Below, in pieces: positions 45,914-56,138 of a DNA stretch of 64,000 bases. A model generated the notes under the pieces. The model was not told the DNA's origin and did not search any database. It saw only the letters and a list, made by a program, of their open reading frames with translations. Position 1 is the first letter of the stretch; each line of letters opens with the position of its first letter. The DNA is from Rikenellaceae bacterium (GTDB lineage Bacteria > Bacteroidota > Bacteroidia > Bacteroidales > Rikenellaceae): positions 1 through 64,000 of the forward strand of contig JAJBVT010000062.1 in the NCBI GenBank assembly GCA_020859685.1. Direction: 5' to 3'. A program made the translations under genes and the position numbers.

Positions 45914-47383
<1,470 letters not shown>

Positions 47384-47392
47384 ATAAGTCTT

Positions 47393-47821
47393 TTAAACCT
47401 CTCTCTTTTTAGCACTGAGAATGCCCAGCCGGTAGGAATCCAGCCCGAAACCCATTATTGAACCGGCACACCGTGGTGCAATCAGCGAAACGTGACGGAA
47501 CTCCTCCCGTGCCAGTATGCAAGAAATATGCACTTCTACCACCGGTGTGGAGATAGCACCTACCGCGTCGGCCAGCGCCACCGACGTGTGGGTATACCCA
47601 CCGGCATTGAGAAGTACGGCGTCATATCCCTTATCGTCCGCTTCGTGTAGGGCGTCGATAAGCTCCCCCTCGACGTTCGACTGGAAGTAGTCTACCGTGT
47701 CGCCCGAGAAGAACTCCCTCAGTTCGCGGAGATATGCCTCGAAATTCCGGCTGCCGTATACCGTCGGTTCACGTTTCCCTAACAGGTTGAGGTTCGGTCC
47801 GTTAATAATAAGGAATTTCAT
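47393..47821 (-). CDS. aroQ: 3-dehydroquinate dehydratase, type II
   Basis: 142 residues from the ATG at 47821 (the longer frame adds leader). Shikimate pathway enzyme. Motifs: IINGPNLNLLGKREPTVYG (lid, Tyr catalytic), FQSNVEGELIDALHEA, LLNAGGYTHTSVALADA, PVVEVHISC. His of VEVHI and Tyr of the lid are the catalytic pair. A minus-strand TAATTTTG box at 47846-47853, 25-32 bp before the ATG, may be its -7 element. Followed by pyk. Confidence 0.95.
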   Translation of the reverse strand: MKFLIINGPNLNLLGKREPTVYGSRNFEAYLRELREFFSGDTVDYFQSNVEGELIDALHEADDKGYDAVLLNAGGYTHTSVALADAVGAISTPVVEVHISCILAREEFRHVSLIAPRCAGSIMGFGLDSYRLGILSAKKREV

Positions 47822-47914
47822 ACCGCAAGCATTTGAATGAAACTGCAAAATTAAACCACTTTCTTCAATTCACCTACTGGTGCGGATTAATAAATGGTTT
47901 ATTTTCCGTCCCGT

Positions 47915-48730
47915 CTACATTAACAGGATAAGACTCACGGCCATAATTACCATCCCCACGACAAGGCCGTAGATAGCGATATGGTACTCGCCGTATTCGT
48001 GGGCGGCTGGCAGCAGTTCGTCGAAAGAGATGTATACCATAATTCCGGCTACTGCCGCGAAGGTGCAGTAGAGCAGCATGGGCGTAAGGAAAGGCATCAG
48101 GATAAGATAGGCCACGATGGCCCCTACCGGTTCGGCAAGGCCCGAGAAGAATGAGTACCAGAATGCCTTGCGGCGGCTCTTGGTGGCGTAATATATCGGT
48201 ACCGAGACGGCGATACCCTCCGGTATGTTGTGGATGGCTATTGCAACGGCTATTGCCACGCCTACCTTCGGTTCCTGCACGGCAGAAATGAACGTTGCGA
48301 TACCTTCCGGGAAATTATGTATGGCGAGGGCGATTGCCGTCACCAGTCCCATCCGGGCAAGTTTGCGCTCTTTGTGCTTCTCGGGGTCGAGGTGGAGCTG
48401 TTCGACACTGCGCAGTTCGTGGGGGTTCTCCACCGAGGGAACCAATTTGTCTATCATGGCCGCAATAAGGATACCGGCGAAAAATGCCCCGGCGGTGATA
48501 ACGTCGCCCATCTTCTCCCCCTCGATAAGCTGTACCTCAACACGGGCCTTGTAGAGCAGTTCCATAAACGAAACATAGACCATCACCCCGGCCGACAGCC
48601 CCAGCGAGAACGATAAAAACTTCCGATTTGTGTGCCGTGCGAAAAACGCGATAGCACTGCCGATACCGGTGGCGAGACCGGCCAGCAGCGTAAGCAGGAA
48701 CGCTATAAGTATGTTTTCTTGCATCAACAT
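47915..48730 (-). CDS. ZIP-family metal transporter (ZupT-like)
   Basis: 271 residues, eight membrane helices. The paired metal-binding motifs HNFPEGIATF (TM4) and HNIPEGIAVSVPIYYAT (TM5) match ZupT-type zinc importers, with relaxed specificity for Fe, Mn and Co. The loop between helices 3 and 4 contains charged residues (VENPHELRSVEQLHLDPEKHKERK) and a short His cluster. ATG at 48730 or 48724. Single gene. Confidence 0.93.
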   Translation of the reverse strand: MLMQENILIAFLLTLLAGLATGIGSAIAFFARHTNRKFLSFSLGLSAGVMVYVSFMELLYKARVEVQLIEGEKMGDVITAGAFFAGILIAAMIDKLVPSVENPHELRSVEQLHLDPEKHKERKLARMGLVTAIALAIHNFPEGIATFISAVQEPKVGVAIAVAIAIHNIPEGIAVSVPIYYATKSRRKAFWYSFFSGLAEPVGAIVAYLILMPFLTPMLLYCTFAAVAGIMVYISFDELLPAAHEYGEYHIAIYGLVVGMVIMAVSLILLM

Positions 48731-48861
48731 GCGCTAAAGCAAAAACGGTGCATAAACAGGCTGCCGGTACCCGACCCCGGACAAAACGGTTGCCATTAAT
48801 TATACCTCCGAAAGTCGAGGGGTAATACGAGTTACTCCCCGTATAAGTTATTTCCTTTGTG

Positions 48862-49374
48862 TCAGTTAACCTTAAACGGCATCTCTACCGCCGCCAGTTC
48901 GCGGTTGGCTTTGTCTATCTTCGCTGCGAGGTCTTTTTTGAAGCCGATTATCTTTTCCCGCACCGCTCCGTCTCCCGTGGCGATTATCTGAGCGGCCAGA
49001 ATCCCCGCATTGCGCGCCCCGTCCAGGGCAACTGTGGCCACCGGTATTCCGGCGGGCATCTGCAGAATGGACAGCACGCTGTCCCACCCGTCGATGGAGT
49101 TGGACGATTTTATGGGGACCCCTATCACCGGCAGCGGCGTGAAGGCCGCCACCACGCCCGGAAGGTGCGCAGCGCCGCCCGCCCCGGCGATTATCACTTC
49201 GATTCCACGAGTATGGGCATCGCGGGCGAACTCGGCCACCATTTCAGGTACCCGGTGCGCCGAGAGGGCGTTTATCTCATATGGTATCTCCATTTCGGCC
49301 AGAAATGCCGCCGCCTGCTCCATAATTTTCAGGTCGGACGTACTGCCCATTATAATGCTTACCCTTGCTTTCAT
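48862..49374 (-). CDS. purE: N5-carboxyaminoimidazole ribonucleotide mutase PurE
   Basis: 170 residues; class I PurE of de novo purine synthesis. Motifs: VSIIMGSTSDLKIMEQAA, SAHRVPEMVAEFA (catalytic His), IIAGAGGAAHLPGVVAA, PVIGVPIKSSNSIDGWDSVLSILQMPAGIPVATV. Divergent from hpt; the shared region carries back-to-back -7-type boxes at 49412-49427. Confidence 0.97.
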   Translation of the reverse strand: MKARVSIIMGSTSDLKIMEQAAAFLAEMEIPYEINALSAHRVPEMVAEFARDAHTRGIEVIIAGAGGAAHLPGVVAAFTPLPVIGVPIKSSNSIDGWDSVLSILQMPAGIPVATVALDGARNAGILAAQIIATGDGAVREKIIGFKKDLAAKIDKANRELAAVEMPFKVN

Positions 49375-49411
49375 ATTCGGTATTCCGTTATTAAAAGTAC
49401 GATTTTAAACA

Positions 49412-49427
49412 TATCTTTGCAAAGTTA
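49412..49427. promoter_or_regulatory. Divergent -7 palindrome between purE and hpt
   Basis: TATCTTTG (plus, 49412-49419) is immediately followed by CAAAGTTA (49420-49427), whose minus-strand reading TAACTTTG is another exact TAnnTTTG box. The 16 bp form a palindrome with one mismatch. No TTTG lies at normal spacing on either side, so both promoters would be of the weak-(-33) kind. Confidence 0.5.
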
Positions 49428-49508
49428 ATATTGCATCCGGGAAATTATGGGTGCGGGCCGAAATTTACTGACGTGTACCCGTACCCTCACCAAATAAATA
49501 AAGATACT

Positions 49509-50051
49509 ATGGAAAAGCAGATAACTCTGAAAGATAAAACATTCGGGCTGTCTATCCCGTACGAACAGATACAACAGGCCATCCGGGACCTGGCCGCGCG
49601 TATAAACGAGGATTACCGCGGGAAGGAGACCCCACTGTTCCTCGGGGTGCTCAACGGCTCGTTCATGTTTATGGCAGACCTTATGAAGGAGGTCGACTTC
49701 GACTGCGAAATGTCGTTCGTGAAGTTGGTTTCATATCGCGGTACCAAGTCCACGGGAAAGGTATCGGAACTTATCGGATTGCAAGACAATATTATGGGGC
49801 GGCATATTATCGTCGTTGAGGATATAGTGGATACCGGAGAGAGTATAGACCACCTTATGCGGTCGCTCGTGGGTCATGAGCCTGCCAGCGTGGAGGTGGC
49901 TACCCTGCTGTTCAAACCGGAAGCCTATAAAAAGGAGGTGCCTATTAAATATTACGCCCTTTCGATACCTAACGATTTTATCGTAGGTTTCGGTCTGGAT
50001 TACGACCAGTTGGGCCGCAATCTCAAAGATATTTACAAGATAAAGGAGTAG
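49509..50051 (+). CDS. hpt: Hypoxanthine phosphoribosyltransferase
   Basis: 180 residues from the ATG at 49509; an upstream ATG at 49431 would add a Pro/Tyr-rich leader with no family counterpart. PRPP-binding loop IIVVEDIVDTGESIDHL, active-site LGVLNGSFMFMADL and LLFKPEAYKKEV, IPNDFIVGFGLDYD. Salvages hypoxanthine/guanine to IMP/GMP. Followed closely by queE and ftsB-like genes. Confidence 0.95.
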   Translation: MEKQITLKDKTFGLSIPYEQIQQAIRDLAARINEDYRGKETPLFLGVLNGSFMFMADLMKEVDFDCEMSFVKLVSYRGTKSTGKVSELIGLQDNIMGRHIIVVEDIVDTGESIDHLMRSLVGHEPASVEVATLLFKPEAYKKEVPIKYYALSIPNDFIVGFGLDYDQLGRNLKDIYKIKE

Positions 50052-50064
50052 GCGTCTGCGGCGT

Positions 50065-50724
50065 ATGGCGGCGATGGAGGAGAGGATGATTATGGGGCGT
50101 ATCCCTGAGGGGATACTCGAAGGAGGGCGGAAACTGCCGCTTGTGGAGGACTTTTACACCATACAGGGGGAGGGTTACCATACGGGTAAACCGGCTTACT
50201 TCATCCGTTTGGGCGGATGTGATGTGGGCTGTAAATGGTGCGATGCGAAGATGACCTGGAATCCGGCCCATTTCCCGCCTGTGGATGTTGACACGATAGT
50301 GGAGAGGGCCTGCTCGTATCCGGCGCGGGCGATAGTAGTAACCGGGGGTGAGCCGTTACTCTATCCGCTCGGCTACCTGACCGGAATGCTCCGCGAGGCC
50401 GGGTTGGAGATATTTCTGGAGACTTCCGGGTCCCGGCCGTTTTCCGGAGTGTTCGACTGGGTATGCCTCTCGCCCAAAAGGCAGCAACCACCGCTGGACG
50501 AGGCCTTCGGTCGGGCGGACGAGCTGAAGGTGATAATTTCCGGTCCGGACGATATTGTATGGGCTCAGGAGAATGCCGCCCGGGTAAGAGCCGGGTGTCT
50601 GCTCTACTTGCAGCCCGAGTGGAGCCGGAGCGCGGAGGTAACCCCGCTTATAGTGGAATTTGTAAAATCGAACCCGCGCTGGAACATCTCGGTCCAGACG
50701 CATAAATATATGAGGATACCTTAA
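50065..50724 (+). CDS. queE: 7-carboxy-7-deazaguanine synthase
   Basis: 219 residues, small radical-SAM enzyme of queuosine/preQ0 biosynthesis. FYTIQGEGYHTGKPAYFIRLGGC followed by DVGCKWCD gives the C-x3-C-x2-C cluster site; then VVTGGEPLLYPL, FLETSGSRPF and the C-terminal QTHKYMRIP ending. Start is uncertain: in-frame ATGs at 50065, 50074, 50086 and 50092, with a GGAGGAGAGG purine run just before 50086 that may act as ribosome-binding site. 13 bp after hpt. Confidence 0.94.
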   Translation: MAAMEERMIMGRIPEGILEGGRKLPLVEDFYTIQGEGYHTGKPAYFIRLGGCDVGCKWCDAKMTWNPAHFPPVDVDTIVERACSYPARAIVVTGGEPLLYPLGYLTGMLREAGLEIFLETSGSRPFSGVFDWVCLSPKRQQPPLDEAFGRADELKVIISGPDDIVWAQENAARVRAGCLLYLQPEWSRSAEVTPLIVEFVKSNPRWNISVQTHKYMRIP

Positions 50725-50771
50725 TTTGGGGCGGTACGGCTTAGTGCGTAGGGGTGGAAACGGAAATTGTT

Positions 50772-51053
50772 ATGGCGAATAAAATTTTAAAGGACAGGCG
50801 AATATGGATACTGACGATGGTCGTGTTCGTACTTCTATTGCTGTTCTTCGACCGTAACAATGTTATCGACCGTATCAAACTGCGGCGCCAGATACGCCAG
50901 TTGGAGGCCCAGCGGGATTACTATCTCGACCGCATCCGCGAGGACAGCATCATCATAGAACGGCTGAAAGACGACGATTTTCTCGAAAAATATGCCCGGG
51001 AACACTACCTGATGAAACAGGACGGCGACGAGGTTTTTATCATCACGAAATAA
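50772..51053 (+). CDS. FtsB/DivIC-family septum formation protein
   Basis: 93 residues from the ATG at 50772 (an in-frame GTG lies at 50754). One N-terminal membrane helix (about 12-30, WILTMVVFVLLLLFF), then a coiled coil (RRQIRQLEAQRDYYLDRIREDSIIIERLKDD) and the family end FLEKYAREHYLMKQDGDEVFII, which matches FtsB/DivIC of the FtsQLB division complex. Last gene of the hpt-queE set. Confidence 0.9.
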   Translation: MANKILKDRRIWILTMVVFVLLLLFFDRNNVIDRIKLRRQIRQLEAQRDYYLDRIREDSIIIERLKDDDFLEKYAREHYLMKQDGDEVFIITK

Positions 51054-51175
51054 CATTATCCCACCTTCACATCCGAGAATCCGGAAAGCCCAAAAAACAT
51101 AAATAACGAATAACAGTATTCTAAGGAGTTCGCCGAGGGTTAAAATAACTTTTCCGCTTCCGGAGGAGAGCATTA

Positions 51176-51967
51176 CTAATCGTCGTCAACGTTCCGGATT
51201 GGCTCTTCGGGATTTTCCTCGGTACCGATAATATTTCCCTGCTCGTCATACCAGGTCCAAACCTCCGGAGTGTCGGATTCTACGTCGTATTGATCCTCAT
51301 AATACCGGACATACCGTACCGCGCCGCTCGGGTAATAGCCGGTTTTCCGGTGGGCGAACACCACGTCACGGATGTGGTCGATATCGCCGTGCGGCAGTAT
51401 GGTGTGGTCTTCGGTTTCCAGTAAAACACCCTCCTCGTCGTAGTATTCGCCCCTGCCCGCGGCAATCCCGTGGGCGGCATAGAATGCCTGATATCCGCGG
51501 TAGGAAATACGCCCGTTCTTATGGAAGGACTCCACCCTGGAATATAGCGGTATCTCCTTACCCATCGTGACGGTGCTGTCTATAAGGGTTTCACGGAAAC
51601 GCGGCAGGTCCGTACCCGGATAGAAGGACTCCGTCAGCACGGGGCTCCCTGTCTTTTCCGTGTCATAAAATATCCACACGGTCGAGTCGGTCGTGTATAA
51701 TACCTTCCGGTCGGAGTACCATATCTCCATCAGCCGGCCTTTACTATCGTATTTATACAGGGAATCTTTACCGAATATCCTGAAGCGGTCACCGTATAAG
51801 TCGGTACTGTCCCTTTCATAAGATGAACTGTCGTCCGCCGTCAGGACGGTATCGGGTAACAGACCGGCGGTAGGCGCGTACCCGGTAGTTGCGGTGCGCC
51901 TGTTACCGCATGATAATGCCGTAACCAGAAAAAAGATTGATATAGCCGAAACAGACAGAATCTTCAT
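51176..51967 (-). CDS. MORN-variant repeat lipoprotein
   Basis: 263 residues. Lipoprotein signal (MKILSVSAISIFFLVTALSC). Mature part has five or more MORN_2-like repeats of the YwqK type: YKYDSKGRLMEIWY, ESFHKNGRISYRGY, GEYYDEEGVLLET, TGYYPSGAVRYVRYY and TWYDEQGNIIGTE, ending in an acidic tail. Such repeats form beta hairpins and occur in surface proteins and YwqK-type antitoxins; no toxin is next to it, so a structural or binding role is more likely. 9 bp after the SDR gene on the same strand. Confidence 0.8.
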   Translation of the reverse strand: MKILSVSAISIFFLVTALSCGNRRTATTGYAPTAGLLPDTVLTADDSSSYERDSTDLYGDRFRIFGKDSLYKYDSKGRLMEIWYSDRKVLYTTDSTVWIFYDTEKTGSPVLTESFYPGTDLPRFRETLIDSTVTMGKEIPLYSRVESFHKNGRISYRGYQAFYAAHGIAAGRGEYYDEEGVLLETEDHTILPHGDIDHIRDVVFAHRKTGYYPSGAVRYVRYYEDQYDVESDTPEVWTWYDEQGNIIGTEENPEEPIRNVDDD

Positions 51968-51976
51968 AACCGGTGG

Positions 51977-52789
51977 TTATTTGAACGGTGAATCGGGTTC
52001 CTTGGCCATATGGTTGTAGAACATGAGGTCGAGGAAGGAGGGAGCGAATTTCTTTATCAGGGTGGTTGCTCGGCCGTTGAAGTCCATCAGCACGGTGCGT
52101 TTGCGGCGCGCTATGCCGCGGATTATCCGGCGGGCGGCCTCGTCGGCGGTCATCATCTTATCCTCCGCGCGGGGCGATTCGCCCTGCGAAGACCCGTCGG
52201 CGGTAAGGGCTGAGAAACGGACGTTGGAGGCCGTGAACCCCGGGCAGGCAATCATTACATGGAGTCCCTTTTTAAGGTTCTCGACACGCACGGTTTCGAG
52301 AAACCCGGTCATCGCGTATTTGGATGCGGAGTAGCCCGTGCGGCCCGGTAGCCCGTGGATACCGGCCACCGACGATACCCCTACAAGCGAGCCGTGCGAC
52401 CTCTGGAGGTGGGGCAGGGCATATTTAGTGCAGTAGACCGTTCCCCAAAAGTTCACGTCCATCAGCCGGTGGAGCACCGCCAGGTCAAGGTCGTCCAGTA
52501 ACGCCCTCATCGAGATACCTGCGTTGCAGACCAACACGTCTATCCCTCCGAACTTTTCGACGGCCGTCTCTATCAGCGCCCGGCACTCCTGCTCGACGGT
52601 TACGTCCGTGGCCCGGACTGCGATAGACCCGCCATGCGAAAAGATTTCGGATGCAAGTTCTTCCAGTTTATCGAGACTGCGGGCACCCGCCACGACATTC
52701 GACCCGAGCGCCGAAAATTCCCTTGCCAGCGCCAGCCCTATCCCGGATGAGGCGCCTGTTATCACTACCGTCTTGCCTTTAAAATCCAT
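51977..52789 (-). CDS. Short-chain dehydrogenase/reductase
   Basis: 270 residues, classical SDR: TGASSGIG cofactor motif at residues 11-18, CNAGIS, catalytic Ser in GVSSVAGIHG and YSASKYAMTG (Tyr/Lys). The 3-ketodihydrosphingosine reductase-like group has this length and a C-terminal hydrophobic/basic end (RATTLIKKFAPSFLDLMFYNHM), so a lipid substrate is possible; specificity is not proven. Followed by the MORN lipoprotein after 9 bp. Confidence 0.88.
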   Translation of the reverse strand: MDFKGKTVVITGASSGIGLALAREFSALGSNVVAGARSLDKLEELASEIFSHGGSIAVRATDVTVEQECRALIETAVEKFGGIDVLVCNAGISMRALLDDLDLAVLHRLMDVNFWGTVYCTKYALPHLQRSHGSLVGVSSVAGIHGLPGRTGYSASKYAMTGFLETVRVENLKKGLHVMIACPGFTASNVRFSALTADGSSQGESPRAEDKMMTADEAARRIIRGIARRKRTVLMDFNGRATTLIKKFAPSFLDLMFYNHMAKEPDSPFK

Positions 52790-52885
52790 ATCATTTATAA
52801 TTTACATCCCGAGAAACCCTGTGGATTCGCTATGCTTTCCGGTCCTGCCACGGCGGCCACACTGTGACAGAACACCTGCGGCCGC

Positions 52886-55216
52886 CTATATCTGCAGCAG
52901 ACCGCATTCCCGCAGGGCGTCCCATTTTTTCGAATGATAAAACGCGAGGAAGCCCTCCCCGTTAATCTCCTCGAATATTTCCCGTGCAAGACCGAGGGTG
53001 GTACGGGCCGAAAGACCGTCCACTTCCTCCGTCAACCGCATAACGAACCGTACCTGCGGTTCGGTCAGCCGGATGTTTTTTGTCTTGGCAGGCATCTCGA
53101 CAATTATCCCGTCCTCGGTTGGAGACGGGAGGGAAGGTGCCACCCATAAAAGGCGAGCTTCCGCATCGAACATCCGCGAAGGGTCCGCTTTTATAAGGTG
53201 GTCGGTTATAAGCGTGTCGTCGAGGGTAGTAGCCGGAGTCTTTCCACCGAACCATTTGTGGGCGAGTCGGTCGAGGCCCGCACCGGCCATATAGTTAGTA
53301 AGAGCCGTCCGCAAGGCTTTCCCGGCCATGCGGATATCGTAGTTGCGGTTTTCCCGAAAATATATTTCGTTGTTTGCGAACGGGTTAACGGTGCGGTCGT
53401 ACGATTTTATACCGAAATCTTCCGGCTTTTGGCCCGACGGACTATGCACCGTCATGGCGTACCGGTGCCAGTGGGCGGATTCCAGCAGCCCGGCACGGAA
53501 CATCTGCCGTACCACCTCCAGCGAATCCACCGTCTCTTGAAGAGTCTGGGTCGGGAAGCCGTACATCAGGTAGCCGTGGACCATAATGCCGCTGTAAAGG
53601 AAGTTGCGCATCGCAAGGGTGGCCGACTCTATGGAAATACCCTTGTCCATCAGGGTGAGCAAACGGTCGGAGGCGGTTTCAAGGCCGCCGGAGACGGCGA
53701 TGCACCCGGCCGCGGCCATCAGCCTGCAAAGGTCTCCCGAGAACGCCTTGTCGAACCGTACGTTGGTCCACCAAACGTAATTACGCCCGCGGCGAAGGAG
53801 TTCCAGCGACAGGTCGCGGAGCACCCGTGGGGGCGCGGCCTCATCCGTAAAATGAAACCCACGGGACCCTGTCACTGCGGATACCTCGTCCATCCAGTCG
53901 GCGATAACGGCCGCCGGGACGGCATCGTACCGCCTTATATAATCCAGACCCGTGTCGCAGAAGGTACACCTACCCCAGTAGCATCCGTGGGCGAGAGTCA
54001 GTTTGTTCCACCGCCCGTCGCTCCATAACCGGAGCATCGGGTTGGGGGTTTCGAGCATCGAGAAGTAGAGCCGGTGCGGCAACCCGCCGAAGTCCGGGCA
54101 ACCCCGCTCTACATGGCTTATTACCGGACCAATCCTGCCGATATCATCGGAGGCGAAGTTATCTTTTTGCCGGCTATTAAATGTGGTTACGACGCTGTCC
54201 GTGAGTGTACCCTTATCGGTTGAGGAGCCATTAACATTATTATCACCCTCTGGCTGTGTATTGCAATCCGCCGACCTAATAGGTCGAAGGATACCAGCCC
54301 GGTCGTAATAACCCGCCCGGATGTAGGAATTGCAGGGAGTACCGCCGCGGACGATACGCTCGAGGGTAGCCTCGCCGTCGTCCAGTATTATATGGTCGAA
54401 GTAGTCGAACACCGCCGTCTCCGACAGGCTGCGTAATTCGGTGGTAGGGTATCCGCCCCCTGCTATTGTCTTTATCTCCGGGTGGTGCGCTTTGATAAAC
54501 CGAGCGCATTTGAGCGCGGCCAGCAGGTTACCCGGGAAAGGAATAGTAAATCCGATAAACTCGGGGGTATATTTATCTATGTATCCCTCCAGCAACAGGT
54601 ACATTTCCCGGTCGATGGCATCGGCCGGTTTGGAAAGTTCTTCGGTCAAAGGAGCAAACTCGGGGACAGATACAGCAATCTTCTCCGCGTAACGAGCCAG
54701 CCCGAAATGGGTCGTAACGGTCGCACGGATATAGTCGCCGAGGTCTTCGAGGTAGAGGGTGGCGAGATATTTGGCGCAGTCGGCCGTACCGAGGGTCCCG
54801 AAATATTCGACAGGGTCAGCCATCACGGCGAACCTTCCGGCCTGCGGCAGGTATTCGGGCATACAGATTAGTTCGGCCAATTCGGGCGCTTGCCCACGCA
54901 GGAACGCCATAACACTGTCTACGGTGGAAACGTATTTATTGCCCAGCGCATGTATCCGTGAGATATTATCGGGGTCCGCGTAAAGTTCTCCGACTGAATC
55001 CTCAACCGCAGTACCCGAAAGGATTTCACCCGGCGGCCGGGTGAATAACCCGCGCAGGAAACCTGCCGAAAAGATTCTCCCCAGAAGTTCCACCGACAAG
55101 TCAGCCTGCGCGGCTTTTATATTCCGGCGGCCGAGGAAACCTTTTAGGTATGCCGTGGCGGGGTAGGGGCAGTTCGGTTGTACGAACGGTGGGGTCAGGA
55201 GCAGTATTCCGGCCAT
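52886..55216 (-). CDS. B12-binding-type radical SAM protein
   Basis: 776 residues. N-terminal region (1-340) contains a B12-binding-like fold: LLLTPPFVQPNCPYPATAYLKGFL and FIGFTIPFPGNLLAALKCARFI...IKTIAGGGYPT...ILDDGEATLERI. The radical SAM core starts at Cys412-Cys417-Cys420 in GCYWGRCTFCDTG, i.e. C-x4-C-x2-C instead of the common C-x3-C-x2-C. Then GFHFTDEAAPP and GGLETASDRLLTLMDKGIS. Residues 340-400 include a Ser/Asn/Thr-rich insertion (around 315-350). Function unknown; one base after a metallo-hydrolase gene on the same strand (co-transcribed). Confidence 0.85.
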   Translation of the reverse strand: MAGILLLTPPFVQPNCPYPATAYLKGFLGRRNIKAAQADLSVELLGRIFSAGFLRGLFTRPPGEILSGTAVEDSVGELYADPDNISRIHALGNKYVSTVDSVMAFLRGQAPELAELICMPEYLPQAGRFAVMADPVEYFGTLGTADCAKYLATLYLEDLGDYIRATVTTHFGLARYAEKIAVSVPEFAPLTEELSKPADAIDREMYLLLEGYIDKYTPEFIGFTIPFPGNLLAALKCARFIKAHHPEIKTIAGGGYPTTELRSLSETAVFDYFDHIILDDGEATLERIVRGGTPCNSYIRAGYYDRAGILRPIRSADCNTQPEGDNNVNGSSTDKGTLTDSVVTTFNSRQKDNFASDDIGRIGPVISHVERGCPDFGGLPHRLYFSMLETPNPMLRLWSDGRWNKLTLAHGCYWGRCTFCDTGLDYIRRYDAVPAAVIADWMDEVSAVTGSRGFHFTDEAAPPRVLRDLSLELLRRGRNYVWWTNVRFDKAFSGDLCRLMAAAGCIAVSGGLETASDRLLTLMDKGISIESATLAMRNFLYSGIMVHGYLMYGFPTQTLQETVDSLEVVRQMFRAGLLESAHWHRYAMTVHSPSGQKPEDFGIKSYDRTVNPFANNEIYFRENRNYDIRMAGKALRTALTNYMAGAGLDRLAHKWFGGKTPATTLDDTLITDHLIKADPSRMFDAEARLLWVAPSLPSPTEDGIIVEMPAKTKNIRLTEPQVRFVMRLTEEVDGLSARTTLGLAREIFEEINGEGFLAFYHSKKWDALRECGLLQI

Positions 55217-55217
55217 T

Positions 55218-55988
55218 TTAATCGTATTCTATTTTTAGCCCGTCGCAGGCGAACCGGAAGCCTTCGGGTAGCAGCAGTTTCTCCTCGGCGTGCAGGCCCA
55301 TCTGGTGGGATATGTGGGTGAAATAAACCTCGCGGGCCTCGGCTGTACGCCCCACCGCGATAGCTTCGTCGAGGGTGAAGTGTGACAGGTGGGTCTCTTT
55401 TCTCAGGGCGTTTATTACCAGCACGTCAACCCCTTTTATCTTTGCGATTTCGCTCTCTTCGATCCGGTTCATATCGGTAAGGTAGGCCATATTACCGATT
55501 CTAAAACCCACCACGGGAAGCCTGAAATGGTACCCCTCTACGGGAATAACCTCCAGCCCGCCGATATCGAACGGCGTTCGGGGTTCTATGGTGTGCAACT
55601 GGATATCCGGTACTCCCGGATAACGGTTCTCCCCGAACGCGTAGTCGAAATCTCTCTCGATGCGCCGCTGTACCCGTGCGGTGGCAAAGACATCGACAGG
55701 GCGGCCGGTGGTGTAGTTGAACGCACGAACATCGTCCAGCCCGCCGATATGGTCTTTGTGTTCGTGGGTAAGCAGAATAGCGTCCACACGGCGGACATCC
55801 TCGCGGAGCATCTGCTGACGGAAATCCGGTCCGGCGTCTATAACAATGATCTTACCTGCCGTCTCCACCAGCACCGACGACCGCAGGCGGTTGTCCCGTC
55901 TGTCGGCGCTGGTACATACCGTGCACCAGCATGATATTACCGGTACACCCTGCGAAGTTCCCGTGCCGAGGAAGGTTAAAGTGGACAT
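55218..55988 (-). CDS. MBL-fold metallo-hydrolase (PhnP-like)
   Basis: 256 residues. Metal site THEHKDHIGGLDD, further ligands in DAGPDFRQQM and THISHQMGLH; N-terminus FLGTGTSQGVPVISCWCTVCTSADRRDNRLRSSV contains the Cys-rich patch seen in PhnP-type phosphodiesterases. Family enzymes hydrolyse cyclic phosphates; the natural substrate here is not known. Co-transcribed with the radical SAM gene one base downstream. Confidence 0.9.
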   Translation of the reverse strand: MSTLTFLGTGTSQGVPVISCWCTVCTSADRRDNRLRSSVLVETAGKIIVIDAGPDFRQQMLREDVRRVDAILLTHEHKDHIGGLDDVRAFNYTTGRPVDVFATARVQRRIERDFDYAFGENRYPGVPDIQLHTIEPRTPFDIGGLEVIPVEGYHFRLPVVGFRIGNMAYLTDMNRIEESEIAKIKGVDVLVINALRKETHLSHFTLDEAIAVGRTAEAREVYFTHISHQMGLHAEEKLLLPEGFRFACDGLKIEYD

Positions 55989-56084
55989 ACTTTTTATTTT
56001 TCAACCCCAAAAGTATTAAAATCCACACCAATATAAAAGCCCTCCGTTACTACCTTGTGACAATTCTGCCCCGCCAGGAAACGA

Positions 56085-56118
56085 AAAAACCGCCTACTTC
56101 CGAGCAGACGGCTTTTCT
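56085..56118 (-). terminator. Rho-independent terminator for POT gene (minus strand)
   Basis: Minus-strand stem AA(g)CCGTCT / AGGCGGTT with one bulge, loop of ten bases, followed by TTTTTT (56090-56085). Confidence 0.8.
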
Positions 56119-56138
56119 ATTATAATTACGGAAAAGTT

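Noticed and set aside
51176..51967. YwqK-like repeats suggesting a toxin-antitoxin pair
   Set aside because: The protein is a lipoprotein and no toxin-like gene is next to it.
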